A program made the translations under genes and the position numbers. From Brachionus manjavacas (lineage: Eukaryota; Rotifera; Eurotatoria; Ploima; Brachionidae): a stretch of 64,000 nucleotides of DNA. Shown one piece after another: positions 1 through 12,716 of this stretch. The stretch lies in assembly GCA_019054805.1 (NCBI GenBank), contig JAHQIY010000005.1:2711501-2775500 (forward strand). Reading direction: 5' to 3'. A model generated the notes under the pieces. That model searched no databases. It was not told where the DNA came from and saw nothing but the letters and a program-made list of their open reading frames with translations. The stretch's first letter is position 1, and each line of letters opens with the position of its first letter.

Positions 1-241
1 GCTATAAAAAATAATATTATTATTAAAATTAAATTTTACAAGATGAATAATTTAGAATTTTTCAGGAATTTATAAAATCAAAATGTAATTCCAGTTTTTA
101 GACACTCAATAAACCAACACCAAAATTAGATCCTGTTGTTTTAAAATGTGCTTTTTATTTCTACCAAAAAAAGATAAAATTATTTGACTTAAAGCAAAAC
201 TTAAAGTTAGTTTTTCAAGACTAAATAATTAGAATACTTAC

Positions 242-325
242 GTTCAGGGTGTCGTTGTAAATGAGATCGTGTTGAAAAATAAAATCTTCCGGGTACTCGT
301 AATTGAATGGCTCTTCCGATTGCAT
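242..325 (-). CDS. First coding exon of an unknown gene, cut by the left edge
   Basis: The minus strand has an ATG at 325-323 and 28 open codons, then a strong donor GTAAGT starting at 241. The peptide is acidic and aromatic (begins MQSEEPFNYEYPEDF), with no signal peptide or domain I recognise. The upstream ATG at about 341 meets a stop after five codons, so 325 is the likelier start. Bases 1-240 would then be intron, and the rest of the gene lies outside the window. It diverges from the phosphatase gene, with about 1.95 kb between them. The exon is called from its better base composition against an A+T-rich background and from the clean donor. It could still be chance. Confidence 0.5.
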
Positions 326-2276
326 TCTATTTATGTGACTGCATCTATACTTAAAACAAAATGACAACTAGAATAAATTAATTTCATTCTATGCAAATTT
401 TGAATGAATTATTCACAGAAATTTGCAATAATCTCTTTCAATTTTTTAATTCAAATATGTTAAAAAATATTTCTGAAACATTTAGTTTATAAACAAGACC
501 ATCCTACGAAAAATGTCTGAAGAATTTGAATAATTCATTTTTAATTTAATAAAAAATATTGGCACACTTTAAATATTCGCTTAGATAAGTAAATAAAATC
601 ATTATAATATAAATAAAATTTTGCGTAATTTGAAATTTTTCGAGATTAGCAAAGCTTTAGTTGATTCAATTTAGAGTCAACAATTTACTGGCTACAAATT
701 TAGTCTTTCTTTTAATTAAATTAAACGCTGCCACATCATTTTTTTATTTGGCTTATATCTTTTTTGTTTTTTTTTAATTAATACATTATATATTTTAAAA
801 TAGGCTCAAATTTCATTAGTTTTCTGAATTGATAATAACTTAGAAATTGTCAAATAAATGAGCACCAAAGAAAAAGAATTGTAAAATTCTTAATTTATTT
901 ATTACCTTTCTTTGTTACCTACTTCAACTTTTATTTGCCCTGAATTAAAATATAAAACCGGCAATAATTTATGTCGTTATAAAGCAACAAAAATAGAAAA
1001 TTAAAAAAATAAATTCGTATATTATATAAGATTAGTAATTAATTATTTAAAATAAACCTTAAATATTTTTAATTTCTAATCGAAAAAAATTTTAATTTTT
1101 TCTTAAAAATACTGGCAATTAAAAATTATGAGCATATATTTTAATTAGTTAAATTTTAAATTTTAAGAGAAAGTCCAAAAACAAGATTGCTTTTCGGAAT
1201 TAGAAATCTATTAGGAAAAATTATTCCTTAATTTAAGTTAAAAAAAAATTGATAAAAGCTGATTTCCTTTTATTTCGTTCTAATTTTCTACTTTTAAATT
1301 GATAAATAAATCCAAATTAAAACAAATTTTACTGTGTTTTAAAGCAGCTTTTTGAGTAAAATATGCAAACAAAATCTTTTCTTTTTTTTAATTAAAAAAC
1401 CTGAAATAAGCAAATAAAACTTTTCCTTTTATTTAATTTTAGAAACAAAAAATGAACTATTTTGAAACATTTTTTGGTATTTAATGAAAATTAAAAAAAA
1501 ATCTAAAGGGCTTACAACTTAAAATAAAAATCTTTATCAAATAAATTTCTATTCAAATTAACATACTGCTTTACCTATTTTGCTAATTCAATATGAGCAT
1601 TAAATGTTCGATAAGATTTTTTCTTGTTTAAAGTAAATTCTTGTAATAACAAATAACAATAATAATAACAATTCATAAAGATTTTAATTTTATCTGAAAT
1701 TAAAAGCAATTTTAATAGACTTAATTTTTTTAACATTTTTTCTGCTTTTTAAAAAAAATGATAAGAATCAGTTAAAGCGTTTCAGATTGCATTTGAGAGT
1801 TAAATTAATATCAGAAAAAATTGAAACTTAAAATGTTGATTTTGTTACCAATTTATTTCAACATCATTTGCTTCAATCATAAAAACATATTAAAAATAAA
1901 ATAAACTTGGCACATTTGTGATCAGTTGTCAATTTTGGTTTTCTTTTACTTGTCAAAATAGTGAAGGCTTAGAAAATATTGAAAATAGTAAGCTTTTAAA
2001 AATTTTTAATTCAAATTTTTAATGATTCAATTATTGAGACAGTAAAAAAGTCTTAGTTATTCACATCGCGAGGAAAGCATGAGAATATTGAAAAAGCCCC
2101 CTCTTCCAACTATTATTCTTATCATTATCAAATATTCTTCATTCAAAAAAAAAATCAAAAAAATTTATTTATAAAATATATATTCATTTGTTTTGAAACG
2201 CATTTAACATAAAAAGTTTGAAAATAAATTTCGCATTTTTAATGAATCTGAGCAAAGTTTAGCGAGCTTAAGTAAA
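326..2276. other. Noncoding spacer between two divergent genes
   Basis: About 1.95 kb of very A+T-rich DNA with many stops in all frames. I see no gene, tandem repeat or RNA-like fold. It should contain the promoters of both flanking genes, but I cannot point to a convincing TATA/initiator pair. Confidence 0.6.
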
Positions 2277-3471
2277 ATGTTCAAAATAATACGAAAACAA
2301 TTGAGTGCTATTCGCGGTCTTTTAAACGAATACCAGCATTGGCCTCTTGTCTTAACTAACCGAGCCTTAATTCATCGATCTTTGTCAACCAAAACTGTAG
2401 AACCATACGAGCAAATTCAAGCCAAGTCGAGCTTTCATTTGGTCACAGCGTTTGCCGGTTTTTCCAAAGACTGGCTCAATACCAACCATCCAGTTACTGT
2501 CAATCAGCAAAAATTTACTATCGGAGACGATTCTTGGTAGGGCGTTTTCAAAATTTAAATAAAAAACTTATTCTTATTTTAAAATTGAGATTTTTATTCC
2601 AGGTTTGTTGCCAGTAAAAAATGTGCGGACGTACTTGGAGTTGCTGATGGTGTAGGTGGATGGCGGGAAATGGGCGTAGATCCATCCAAGTTTAGCTCCA
2701 ACTTAATGAAACAATGCAAAAGAATTGTCGAGCAAGAAGATGGTGCATTTTCTAAGAGTGAAAATTTATCCGAACGAACACCACTTGACATTTTAGTACA
2801 AAGCTATAGCTGTTTAGTTGAAAGCAAGGATCAAAGTCTAATTGGAAGTAGTACCGCCTGTGTCATAGTTTTTAACCGGGAATCGAGAATTTTGTACAGT
2901 GCGAATCTGGGAGATAGTGGATTTGTGATTATCCGCAATAATAAGATAGTGTTTCGATCCCAAGAACAATATCACTATTTTAATGCACCATTTCAGCTAG
3001 CTCTTTTACCAAGCATGACCGATGAAGAAAATTTATTCAGTGATAAGCCTCAGTGCGCTGATGTTCATTCATTTCAACTTGTTGAAGGTGACTTAATTGT
3101 TCTAGCCACTGATGGCTTGTGGGACAATATGAGCGAAAGCCATCTATTGTTAAAAACTTCTAATATTAAAGTAAAAATAGAAATGTACCCTTACATCTAA
3201 AATTTTAAAGTATTTTTAATTTTAAGGATTTTTATATTGAAGATATGCAACAAGCTGCCAAAAATTTAGCAAGTTTTGCATCCGAACTCTCACAAGATCC
3301 TGATTACATGTCACCTTTTGCATATTCGGCAAGAAAAAATGGAATTAATTTTAAAGGTAGTGGTAATTTTTTAGCAATATTTAAAAAAATTATTAATAAA
3401 GCATATTTTTTTCCAAAGGAGGAAAGCCGGATGACATTACAGTGCTTTTAGCTAGAGTTTCAAAAAGTTGA
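2277..3471 (+). CDS. PPTC7: PPTC7-type mitochondrial PP2C (PPM) phosphatase
   Basis: A metal-dependent Ser/Thr phosphatase of the PPTC7 branch of PPM. Known members work in the mitochondrial matrix and help control coenzyme Q synthesis and mitophagy. Four exons fit: 2277-2536, 2603-3170, 3227-3356 and 3419-3471, with introns of 66, 56 and 62 bp, giving 336 residues. The first ~40 residues are basic and hydroxylated with few acids, like a targeting presequence. Visible signatures are GDDSW at the first join, ADGVGGW (101-107, metal-binding Asp102), GDSGF (190-194), ATDGLWDN (255-262) and GKPDDITVL near the C-terminus. These match the human protein in order and spacing. Each intron contains an in-frame stop or breaks the frame, so splicing is needed. 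AATAAA lies at 3688-3693. The TPST gene follows on the same strand 1.1 kb on, with no functional link seen. Confidence 0.93.
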
Positions 3472-4569
3472 GCTAGATAGAATTCTTTTTCCATCACAGC
3501 GAATTGGGTCTGGAATTAGTCATTAATTTAATGGAATCTTTTTTAATTAACTCAGACGGTCTTACTTAAATGTTTTAAATTTGAAAACGAAAATTGGTAA
3601 AAGAAAATGACGATCGATATTTAGAAAAAAATCAAAAAAAATTTTGAATGTTTATTATTTTCCATCCAAAAATCATTTTTAAAATTGAATAAATTTTATT
3701 GTAAATTATCTCTTAAATTTTTCAAATTTAATTTGGTTTTTAGCTTGTTTATTCTAGAATCTAAATAAAACCCAACTTAATAATCTAGTTCGTCAATTAT
3801 CTCGTCTATTCACATTTAACTAGACTAGAGCGTCAATTTTAATTTGATTAAATTGGAATTTTCAAAGATTATTTTTAACAAAGCTGGCACACATTGATTC
3901 AAAAAATAAAATCCTTGGTATATTTAATACAATGCCTTCGAAATTCAAAAAGGTAAACCTTAAAAGTTTTTACTTTAAAGAAAAATTTAAATCCACCAAA
4001 TTCATGTCGGCCGAAAATGTAATTTATTAGCGATTTTATTTTAAATAATTAATTTTAAGAGTTTTTTGTCTCAGTTTGATTTTAGCAAATAAAAAATTAA
4101 TATTCTTTAAAGATTCTATTAAATTTGACCATAATAATCAAGATATATTAAATATAATTTTCATTTAGTTTATGGTTAAATCTAAATTAAAATAATTTCT
4201 GCAAATGCAACAAAATTTTTATCGCAGATATTTTTTTTTATATTGATAATGACAAAAAAAGTTTAACAAGTAATTATTTATTTTTAGTCAGTAATAATTT
4301 TGAATATAAGTTAATTAATCAATTTTTTTTAAATCAATAGTCGACCTAAAATTCAAACTGACCAAATTAAAATCAAATTTCTTTTTTATAAAATTGTCTT
4401 TAAAATTTTAATTTACCATGTCGCTAAAAAACCAAGCTAATAGTAGGTTTTTTCTGCTCAATAGTTTAATCTTAATCTAATTTAGCTCTTATTCAGTTTA
4501 AAATCAAACAATAGTTGTTTAATTTAAATAGAATCATTTTAATCATTTATGTTTTTTTAATTAAAGATA
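3472..4569. other. 3' UTR and spacer between PPTC7 and TPST
   Basis: A+T-rich noncoding sequence. It carries the likely PPTC7 poly(A) signal at 3688-3693 and must hold the TPST promoter. The TPST ATG is closely preceded by an AG (ATTAAAG), so a spliced 5' UTR exon is possible. Nothing else is recognisable. Confidence 0.6.
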
Positions 4570-5667
4570 ATGTATATGATGCTTGTGAGTCAAAAATTTA
4601 AGAAAAAATACATCGCCCTATGGTTGGTAAGCATTTTGGCAGTGGTTTTTTACATGAATTCCATTTTGGACACAGATTGTTCCCAAAACATGGCAGATCA
4701 AATGCAGTATCCAATCGAACCTCAAAATCAGATTTCGTTGTTTTCCTATAATAAAAATGTGCCTATTATATTTGTTGGAGGTGTGCCCAGATCAGGTACA
4801 ACTTTAATGCGTGCCATGCTGGATGCTCACCCAGGTATTCATTGTGGCGAGGAAACCAGGGTAATACCTCGAATCTTGACCATGAGAAACCAGTGGGCTA
4901 GTTCTCCGAAAGAAAGCGAACGTCTTAAAAATGCTGGCATAAATGATGACATACTCGATTCAGCTGTGGGAGCTTTTATAACTGAAGTTGTGGCAAATCA
5001 TGGCAAAAAATCTGAACAAATGTGCAGTAAGGATCCTCTTGTTCTCAGATACACTTCTTATTTAAAAAGCATCTTTCCAAAAAGCAAATTTATTTTTATG
5101 GTTCGCGACGGACGAGCCGTAGTTCACTCAATCATTACCAGAAAAGTAACCATCACCGGTTTTAACTTGAACAGTTATGAAGATTGCTTATCCAAATGGA
5201 ACTTTTTGATCCAATTAATGTACGCTCAGTGTATATCGGTAGGGCCTGAGAATTGCTTACCAGTCTACTATGAACAGCTTGTTCTGCACCCAGAGCAAAA
5301 TATGAGACGAATTTTGGAATTTCTAGGAATTGAATGGAACGATGCAGTTTTACAGCATGAAAAATTTATTGGAAAAGAGATTTCTTTGTCTAAAAATGAA
5401 CGCTCATCAGATCAAGTGATTAAGCCTGTCAATTTAGAAGCGCTTAATTCATGGGTTGGTAAAATTCCGGCAGATGTGATCGCTAGAATGGACACCATAG
5501 CTCCTATGCTTCGACAATTGGGCTATGACCCCAACGCCAATCCGCCAAATTACGGCGAACCAGACCAAAAAATTAAAGACAACACTTTTCATGTGAAGCA
5601 AAATAGGGACTATTGGCTTGCTCTAGCAAAAAAATATTCAGTGCATGTTAAAGATACTAATTTATAA
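4570..5667 (+). CDS. TPST: Tyrosylprotein sulfotransferase (Golgi)
   Basis: Transfers sulfate from PAPS to tyrosines of secreted and membrane proteins in the trans-Golgi. It is an intronless ORF of 365 residues, close to the 370-377 of human TPST1/2. The layout is a type II membrane protein: a short basic cytosolic tail, one hydrophobic anchor (about 13-31), a stem, then the catalytic domain from about 64. The PAPS 5'-phosphate loop is PRSGTT (73-78). The catalytic Glu of the CGEETR motif is Glu95, matching human TPST2 Glu99. Also conserved are the MVRDGR segment, [10 protein letters not shown], and a C-terminal [13 protein letters not shown] block. The first ATG is used; Met3 and Met4 are alternative starts. 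AATAAA is at 5767-5772. Paralogue assignment (1 or 2) is not meaningful in an invertebrate. No damage is seen. Confidence 0.97.
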   Translation: MYMMLVSQKFKKKYIALWLVSILAVVFYMNSILDTDCSQNMADQMQYPIEPQNQISLFSYNKNVPIIFVGGVPRSGTTLMRAMLDAHPGIHCGEETRVIPRILTMRNQWASSPKESERLKNAGINDDILDSAVGAFITEVVANHGKKSEQMCSKDPLVLRYTSYLKSIFPKSKFIFMVRDGRAVVHSIITRKVTITGFNLNSYEDCLSKWNFLIQLMYAQCISVGPENCLPVYYEQLVLHPEQNMRRILEFLGIEWNDAVLQHEKFIGKEISLSKNERSSDQVIKPVNLEALNSWVGKIPADVIARMDTIAPMLRQLGYDPNANPPNYGEPDQKIKDNTFHVKQNRDYWLALAKKYSVHVKDTNL

Positions 5668-6381
5668 TTGTGATAAGATTAATTTTTAAATTAAAATGTT
5701 GAAATTTTTATTTTCTTCGTTAGTATTTTAAATTAATTTAGAAAAGTTGTTGAGATTTTTTTTTCTAATAAAATTTTTGAAACCACTACTAAATAAATTT
5801 TTATCAATCCAACTTAAAATACGCATTTAATTAATCCCTGAATTTTAATTCCTCTTAAGCCAAGGTGTTTCCCAGTTAAAATTAACTATTTTATTTTGTT
5901 GTGAAAAAAAGAAAATATAAGAACATATTATTGATTTTAAAAATTCATATTTTTTGAATTTGTTTCAAATGGGGTTTTATTTTTAATAATATTTCTTATT
6001 TGGGGAGTTTATTTTTCAAAAAAAAGGCATATATTTCTTCTCACTAGAGAAACATCATGCATTTTACTTTTTTGATAAATTTATTTCCTTTTCATGCAAT
6101 TTTAGCCAGTATTATTTTTTATTTGTATTTTTTTTATTATAACTTTGGTTATTCAGATTAAAGACTCAATTTTTGTAATTTAAAAAAATAAAAAAAATCT
6201 GACTGAAAAATTACCCTATTTTTTCAACAGTTGCTTTTGTCTTATTATAAATTTTGAATGAAGGTAAATATTTAAATGTCAATGTGAAAAATTAGGAAAT
6301 AATTGAGCCAAGAGTTAAGAGTTAAAAGCTATGGCAATATGCTGCTTAAGAACCATGTGAGTTTTATCATTTATTTAGCAA

Positions 6382-6398
6382 CAGGCGATTGACGCCTG
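6382..6398. repeat. Short perfect hairpin (6-bp stem)
   Basis: CAGGCG at 6382-6387 pairs with CGCCTG at 6393-6398 around the loop ATTGA. A G+C-rich stem stands out in this A+T-rich spacer about 0.7 kb downstream of TPST. It has no U-run after it, and function is unknown. Confidence 0.5.
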
Positions 6399-8619
6399 AT
6401 CTTAGAGTAAGAAAGTCCAAAAAAGACGTCGAATAAACAAAATGCATGACATTTAAGTAAGATAAGATATTGATAAAAGATGTAAAGTAATTAAGAATGC
6501 AAAAAATTTAGAGTCTGAATTTAAATAGAAAAAATAAAGCGGCTTTTCTGTTGGCTTCGAAACAGTGTAAAGAATATTAAATAGTTGACTGGTGTATTCT
6601 AATCTTATCACAAAAAATGTTTTAAAAATTTTAATCCGAGAAGAAAAATTTATTGTTTTTAATTATTTTAATTTTATCTGGATGTAATTTTTTGTTTAGT
6701 TCAAATTGAATTTTTTTCGTAGTTTTTTTTTCTTTTTTATTTTATTTTTATAGTTTAGAAAAGCGCTGAACGAACTGGTTTTATTGCTAGAGATAAAATT
6801 TAATTTATGTTTAAATTTTCCAAGCTCCATAACGGAAATAGTGATGTTTTTAATTAAATATATCATCAAATTAACCGAGCCGTCAAGTCTGAATGCCTTA
6901 TGTTGCAAAAGTAGTGCTCGATTTTCTCTAAACCCGAAGTAACAACTTTAAAAGCTATTTCAATTAAAAAATAAACAAGGAAATTTATAAATGATTGATG
7001 ATATCTTTTTGTTTTGACTCACTTGAGTTTTCTAAATTGCAACAAATGCAGCCTAACAAAAAAATTCCTGAAATAAATTCTTAAGACTATCGCCATCCAA
7101 GACTAGCATCAGATTTTCTTTTTACTTTATTCACATTTTTTTATCCTGTTTTCATCAATCATTTTGAGGCTAATATTTTAATGGAGTTAAGCAAGTTGTC
7201 GCCAAATTGCTCTTGAATTTATCTATTTTAGGTCTCGATATTTTCGACTCTTTCGGCAAACGAGTTTTTTCTTTCCCATTCTTCAGTTCAATGCGAGCAA
7301 AAAACACGTCAACAAAAATTCAAAATTTTCCTCTAGTTCATCGCAGATAAGAGTCCTATCACCTGCCTTAACACGTCCAAAATTTAAATTTTATTTTTTT
7401 ACAGAATTCAAAAAGCAAATTTGTCACTGTAAAACAAGAAAAAAATTATATTTTCTGTATTCATGGGTTCAAAAATAAAATATAGAATGAAAAGATGCTT
7501 CAACTACTGGGCGACTTTCGACTGTTAGCTTGTGTTTTTCTATTGTTGCTCAATATTTTGGTATTAGACTCAACTAGTTATTGTTTTTTGTTTTGTTGAA
7601 TTTTGATTTTCAATAAGTAAGAATGCTGTTATTAATAAAAAAATATTATCTAATCTTTTATTTATTTTAAAATTTATAAAGAAGTAGATTTATAAAATAA
7701 GCAAAGTATATATCGATATATTGGATTCGATTCTAAATGTTTGTTTTCTTCTCTCGTTTTAATTATATTTTCGAATTTCAAAGTTCCTGAAAAGAGAGAA
7801 AAAGAGCCTAAAATCCACATACACACACACACACACAGAGTTGGTTAGATATGTAGATAAATGAATAGAGTTGCTATTCGTTATTTGAAATAGTATTTAT
7901 TTATTTTGAAAATTATAAAGGAATAAGAAAAAGTAAACCTCATTCGAAATTAATTTGGTGTTTTTTAGTTTCGAACTAGTTCTTATTAACAAGTTGTAAT
8001 TTCGGAATTGTGTTCGCTTTGGAAACCTTTTGCATCGATCGGTATGCCTGATATTTTTTGTTATTTCAAACATGTATAAATAGTTAGCGATAATAGATAA
8101 TTATCATTTAAATATAGCTTGAGCATTAGTTCTCTATCTCTCAGTTCTTCTTATTCTTCTTTTTTTCTCCTCGAAATTGTGCATTTTAGCCTGCGAAAAG
8201 ATTAAACAAATAAATTGGTCCAATAAGAGGAACTTTGGTTGCGAGCGAGCTCATTATTCGACTTGGCTCCAAGTTATTTGCTTTATGATATTTCTAATGT
8301 ATTTTTGATATAAATATAATTGAGATTTTATTTAGGTATTTCTTTAATTACAAAACCTAATGATATTTTGGAGGCATTCGGCATTGTTATTGGAAAGGAA
8401 CAAAATGCAGTTATTAATGACGGAATTCGACTTGCTAACCAACTATGATATATTATATCATTAGGAATAGATCTATAGCTCTGTTTACTTAACATTAGCG
8501 AGAATTCCAATTAAAAAAATCTCGCATTAGGCCGTGCCTTGAAGACAATTTTTGGTTTCATTTATTCTCTATAAAATAAAGTTGGAAATTTATTGATATA
8601 TCTGATTTTGAAGTATTCA

Positions 8620-8690
8620 CCAGGCGCCTTTGACACTTGGCTCTAGCTGCACGAATCTAGAGCGCAAGGCTCACTTCCAAATCCCAATTA
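8620..8690 (+). repeat. Degraded tRNA-like segment, possible SINE head
   Basis: A less A+T-rich patch that reads like the 5' half of a tRNA. It has a box A-like TAGCTGCACGAATCTAGAGC followed by GCAAGGCTC, and a weak box B-like TTCCAAATCCC near the end. CTCTAG and CTAGAG also pair with each other. It does not fold into a full cloverleaf, so it is not called as a tRNA. A worn tRNA-derived SINE is the best guess. Confidence 0.3.
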
Positions 8691-9650
8691 CTTCTCTTAA
8701 GTTAAAGCAAATGTTTCAATTACATAAATCCATGCCATTGATACAGTACTCATTTTGAAGTTGTTTGAATTCTTCATCGAATGATCTATTAGAAATTTTT
8801 GAGCTAAAACCTACATCGAATAAGGGAAATAATTAGAAACAAACAACAAGAAATAACACGAAGTTAAATTAATATCTTTATTTATCATGGAACAGTATAA
8901 GTTTATTTCTTCTCCCATTTTATTTCTCTATAAGCTTATTTATTTGATTTTCACTTTATAGAAAAACAAAACCGGAATTCAGAGCTGCTTTTTTTCTTTT
9001 CTTATTTCCTTAAACACTTTTCAACAAATTGAACTCACCCGTCATCGCCATTTATTCTTTTGCCAACAAAATATTCCTCTTTTTCCAAGTGTAAGAGATT
9101 AACAAAATAGATATTACTCATTTTTTTTGTCCATAAATTTTTTTTTTGGCAATAATCGCTCTTAGTGCGCAGAAAAACAATTTAAGTTAAAAAAATAAAA
9201 ATTCAATTTATTACCTTTATCTTTACAAAATTTTCCAATTCAAATTTAAATTTTTTTAAAAAAGAAAAGAATACTTGAAAATTACAGAAAAAAATGAAAT
9301 AAGCGAGTTTTTTTATTTCATTTAAAGCGATTAAGATTTACCTGTGCAAATTTTGAAATCTCAAATTTCAAAATTATAAGGAAATTATTATAACGGAATA
9401 TGTAGTTAGAAAAAAGTTTTCCAAATCCAAACAAAATTACGCATCTCACTCTCGTGACTGGTGATAAATTTCTCAAAACAAAGAGCCTTTTGCTTTATCA
9501 ATTTAATTATTTGCTCTCAAAATTAAGATTATAAAAATTAGAAGAGAAATTGAAGCTCTGCTTAAAAATTATCATTCTTTGATACTCGGAAATCAAAATT
9601 TTATCTTCAAGTGTTTAACAACGGTTTTTCGAATTAAGAGAAAAGAACAA

Positions 9651-9837
9651 GAGAGAGAGAGAGAGAGAAATAAAAGAGAAAAAAGAAAGGTGCACCATAG
9701 TTCCCTTTAAATTCGTTTGAAATTATTTCTATCCATGAAGTATTGTTGATTCAGAAACTTTTTCCTATAAACTAATAAAATTTACTACTTTACAATATTG
9801 ACGAATAATAAAAGAGAGAAAGAGAGAGAGAGAAAGG
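9651..9837. repeat. Two GA microsatellite tracts
   Basis: Simple (GA)n runs at 9651-9668 and 9811-9837, about 140 bp apart, both with G/A on the plus strand. They are simple repeats. If the organism has a GAGA-type factor they could bind it, but that is conjecture. Confidence 0.8.
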
Positions 9838-11983
9838 AAAATATTCTTTTTTGTTCTTACCTGTATTTTATTAAAATTTTATTTCAAGTTTTTATTTTAT
9901 TTTAAAGAGATTTAAAATTGTTTTCCTTTGTGAGCCAGCTTTGCTTCAATGTAGATACCGTATGAATGTTGTGTTTCCGAAGTTAATAATATCAAAACTG
10001 GATTCTGTTTATCAGGTTTTTTTCTTTTTTTTTTTTTTTGGTGATGAAAGAGTTTCCTCCAAGTTAGACAAGAAAATTCAGAAAAACAAAAAAGAAGTAA
10101 ACTTAGTGCCAAGGTATTCGGAGCAAATTGAAGCAATTACGCAATTCGAATTATTTCATTAAGCCTTAGAAGAGTTACATAAAAGGAAGACCTGAACCGA
10201 AAATATTTTCTTGTGTTCACTTGAAAATTTTGTCAAAATTTCATACGGAAAAAATGTTTTAAAAAAACACCCTTTCTTGAACAAATAAATTATATCACCT
10301 AAATATATAACAAGAATAACATTTTGTTTTCTTCGTTTATTTTTAGTTTTAGAGCTATTTTTTTTTTGAAAGCTATGTTCAGATCCAAGATTAAATAGCG
10401 AGCCAACTACAAGTACAAGTGTTGAACTAAAATCATTTCTTTTTTTTTTAAATTACAATTGCTTTTTTTCTAGATTTATTTACATTTTACATTCAAATAA
10501 AAAAATGTGTTGGTATTATAATTCGACTTTTGAATCAGTTGTTAAAGCAAAACAATTCCTATTTTCCTAACCTTTCAATTCGAACAAAAGTGAGCACACT
10601 AATCAGTTCGAATTGCTCATACATATCCCTTTGGGTTACTTTAAACTGTTTGCTCTTTTAGTTGTTTGTTCCCAGTAAAGAACAATATTTGAACGAGTAT
10701 CCGGGTCGGCAGGAAGAACTTAATTACTCAAAGAGCTTGTTTGACTCAAAGAGCCTTTTGTCAGAACGAGAGCTAGGCAACGTTGAGTGCGGAAGTTTGG
10801 CTGGAGAATAATTTTTTCCAGAGTTTACATTATCAGTGTGGCATAGATAGAGGAAATTTAGCAATGATTAATATTTCAAAGCAAATCAAGCAGCTTGAAT
10901 TCAAGAGTTTGTATCTTTACTTTTTGTTTTAAACAGCTCTATTAATCAGCTGAATGCAAACAACTTTTAGTGAGCAGGCCGTCGGAGCATATGGCTGGTG
11001 ATTGCTTCAATCCGAAGCGTTTAAAGTTTCAAGAGTGAATAGAACCATTTGAATGAGCGGTCAGCATCAGCACCGAAAAAGGTAGAGCATTTGAAGTTTA
11101 AATGCGAGAGAAAAAACTAAGAAAAAAATGGAAACAATTTGAATTTTTATTTGGGTCAGCAGACTAGTCTGGAATAATTTAGGTTGAATTTTTGATTTTG
11201 AAAATTTTCATCGATGACAATCGAAAGTCCTAGTTTTCGCTCTGTTGAAATGCATGAGTCAAAAACAATTGTAATGACACTTAGTGTACATTTAAATGGT
11301 TAGTTGGCTCCAGGGCTTCATGCTTCCCACTTATCTGCGCTTTTTCACTTGGCAATCAATGCTACCTATCTAGCTTTCTTTTTCGAGTTTTAATTTCAAT
11401 TTTCAATCATCGATTTCAAATTTATTTCAATTAACATTTTGATTTTAGATTTCTTTCTTTCTCTTATTTACTATGTTTGGGCTTTTGAATGAAATGGAAG
11501 AATTTCTTTTTTGTTCCAATGAATCAACAATAAGTAGTTAAAAGCATGCCAAAAGATATTCGAACTATTTATTGCCAAAAAAAGTAGTGTGAAAACAGAA
11601 GCAGAGCCTATCTAGTTATGCATAACCAGAAATTTTGATTATACAAAACTAGTCTTTGAGGTGCTGAAGACTTTCGCGGAAATATTCTCCAACACAACAA
11701 GCAACAAACAATCGAAATTTCTATTCTAAACAATCCAAGACTAAGATTTAAAAGAGAACTCGGAGTTGTTTCTTGTTGTTGCTTTTTTTTTCTTTCTTTC
11801 TTTCTTTCTTTTTTATTTTTTTAGCAATGAAAAAAAATTTTGTTTCTAATCTCATTTTAAATTAAATTTTAAATTTATTTTTTTGTTCATTTCAAATTTT
11901 ACCTTGTGTGCTTAACATTACCTGAAACATGATTGAGAGCTAACCAAAGAGCTTAGCTGAAATTTGATAGCATTGTAACTTTA

Positions 11984-12112
11984 TAATCTGTGGCGAGCGC
12001 TTAATCCGTGGCGACAACTAAGCCAAGTTGGCTTGGGCGCAGAGCAGTGCAGCGCAGTGGAGCGGCGCCGCGGATCCGTGCTCGAAATGTGTGAACGCAA
12101 TTGAGTGTAAGT
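11984..12112 (+). other. G+C-rich island, possible noncoding first exon of the ETS gene
   Basis: This ~130-bp island is far richer in G+C than its surroundings. It has an imperfect direct repeat (TAATCTGTGGCGA at 11984-11996, TAATCCGTGGCGA at 12002-12014), a 15-nt palindrome AAGCCAAGTTGGCTT (12020-12034) and a 10-nt palindrome GCGGCGCCGC (12062-12071). It ends with a consensus donor GTAAGT at 12107-12112. A tiny ORF (ATGTGTGAACGCAATTGA) precedes the donor, so it would be 5' UTR with an upstream ORF. A strong acceptor at 13967-13968 could receive it. An enhancer or a G+C-rich noncoding RNA are alternatives. Confidence 0.35.
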
Positions 12113-12716
12113 GGGTCATGGCGATAGGAACTAGCCTGTCCAGGCAATAGAAACAAATGTGAATTGGAGCATGTCACTATTTTAAATAGGAAGTTATCAA
12201 TATTTGAAATTTAAATCGATTTCAAGGGCCGATTGTTGAACGAACACAAACCAGAAGAGTTGAAACTTTTCCATTGACCTGATTAGTTTTGAAACTTTAA
12301 GATAAGATCGTTTAGTATGCTAATTCTAAGGCTTTTGTTTATTGTTATTATTGGCTTAATGAGCCGAATCGCCAAATTTAAGAAGGTCGATGTAAGGAAT
12401 TATTACAATTCTAAAGGCCTTGGCTTTTTTTTTTTTCTCTTTCAAAATTTTAATTAAATAGGTTTTCGGATTTAAGTTCCAGTTTCAAGTAAAGCATTTC
12501 AAAGCAGAAATAATCATCGCGTTAAGGCAAAAGCAATTAAGAACATTTAATTGAATTTTTTTATTAAAGCTTCGAACAAAAGCAATGGAGAGAACTATTT
12601 GAGAATTCAAAAATGGGGTAACCTAATTTGAATTTTGAATTTAAATCGGAAAATTTTAACACTTTAAAATTTCATTGACAACCAACTAGCGAACACTACA
12701 GAGAACATTAGTCACA

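Larger units (their letters stand above)
5668..11980. other. Long noncoding region upstream of the ETS gene
   Basis: About 6.3 kb with no gene I can support. It holds short hairpins (6382-6398), a CA repeat near 7820-7836, two GA tracts (9651-9668 and 9811-9837), a degraded tRNA-like stretch (8620-8690), and blocks of less A+T-rich sequence (for example 10560-10820 and 10960-11100) that look like candidate regulatory DNA. A 34-codon signal-peptide-like ORF lies at 7495-7599. Whether any of this is transcribed cannot be told from sequence. Confidence 0.5.

Noticed and set aside
7708-7721. 14-bp palindrome ATATATCGATATAT
   Set aside because: Expected by chance in AT-alternating DNA; no context suggests function.
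8620-8690. A functional tRNA gene
   Set aside because: Only the D-arm side resembles a tRNA; there is no proper acceptor stem or T arm, so it is listed as a degraded repeat.
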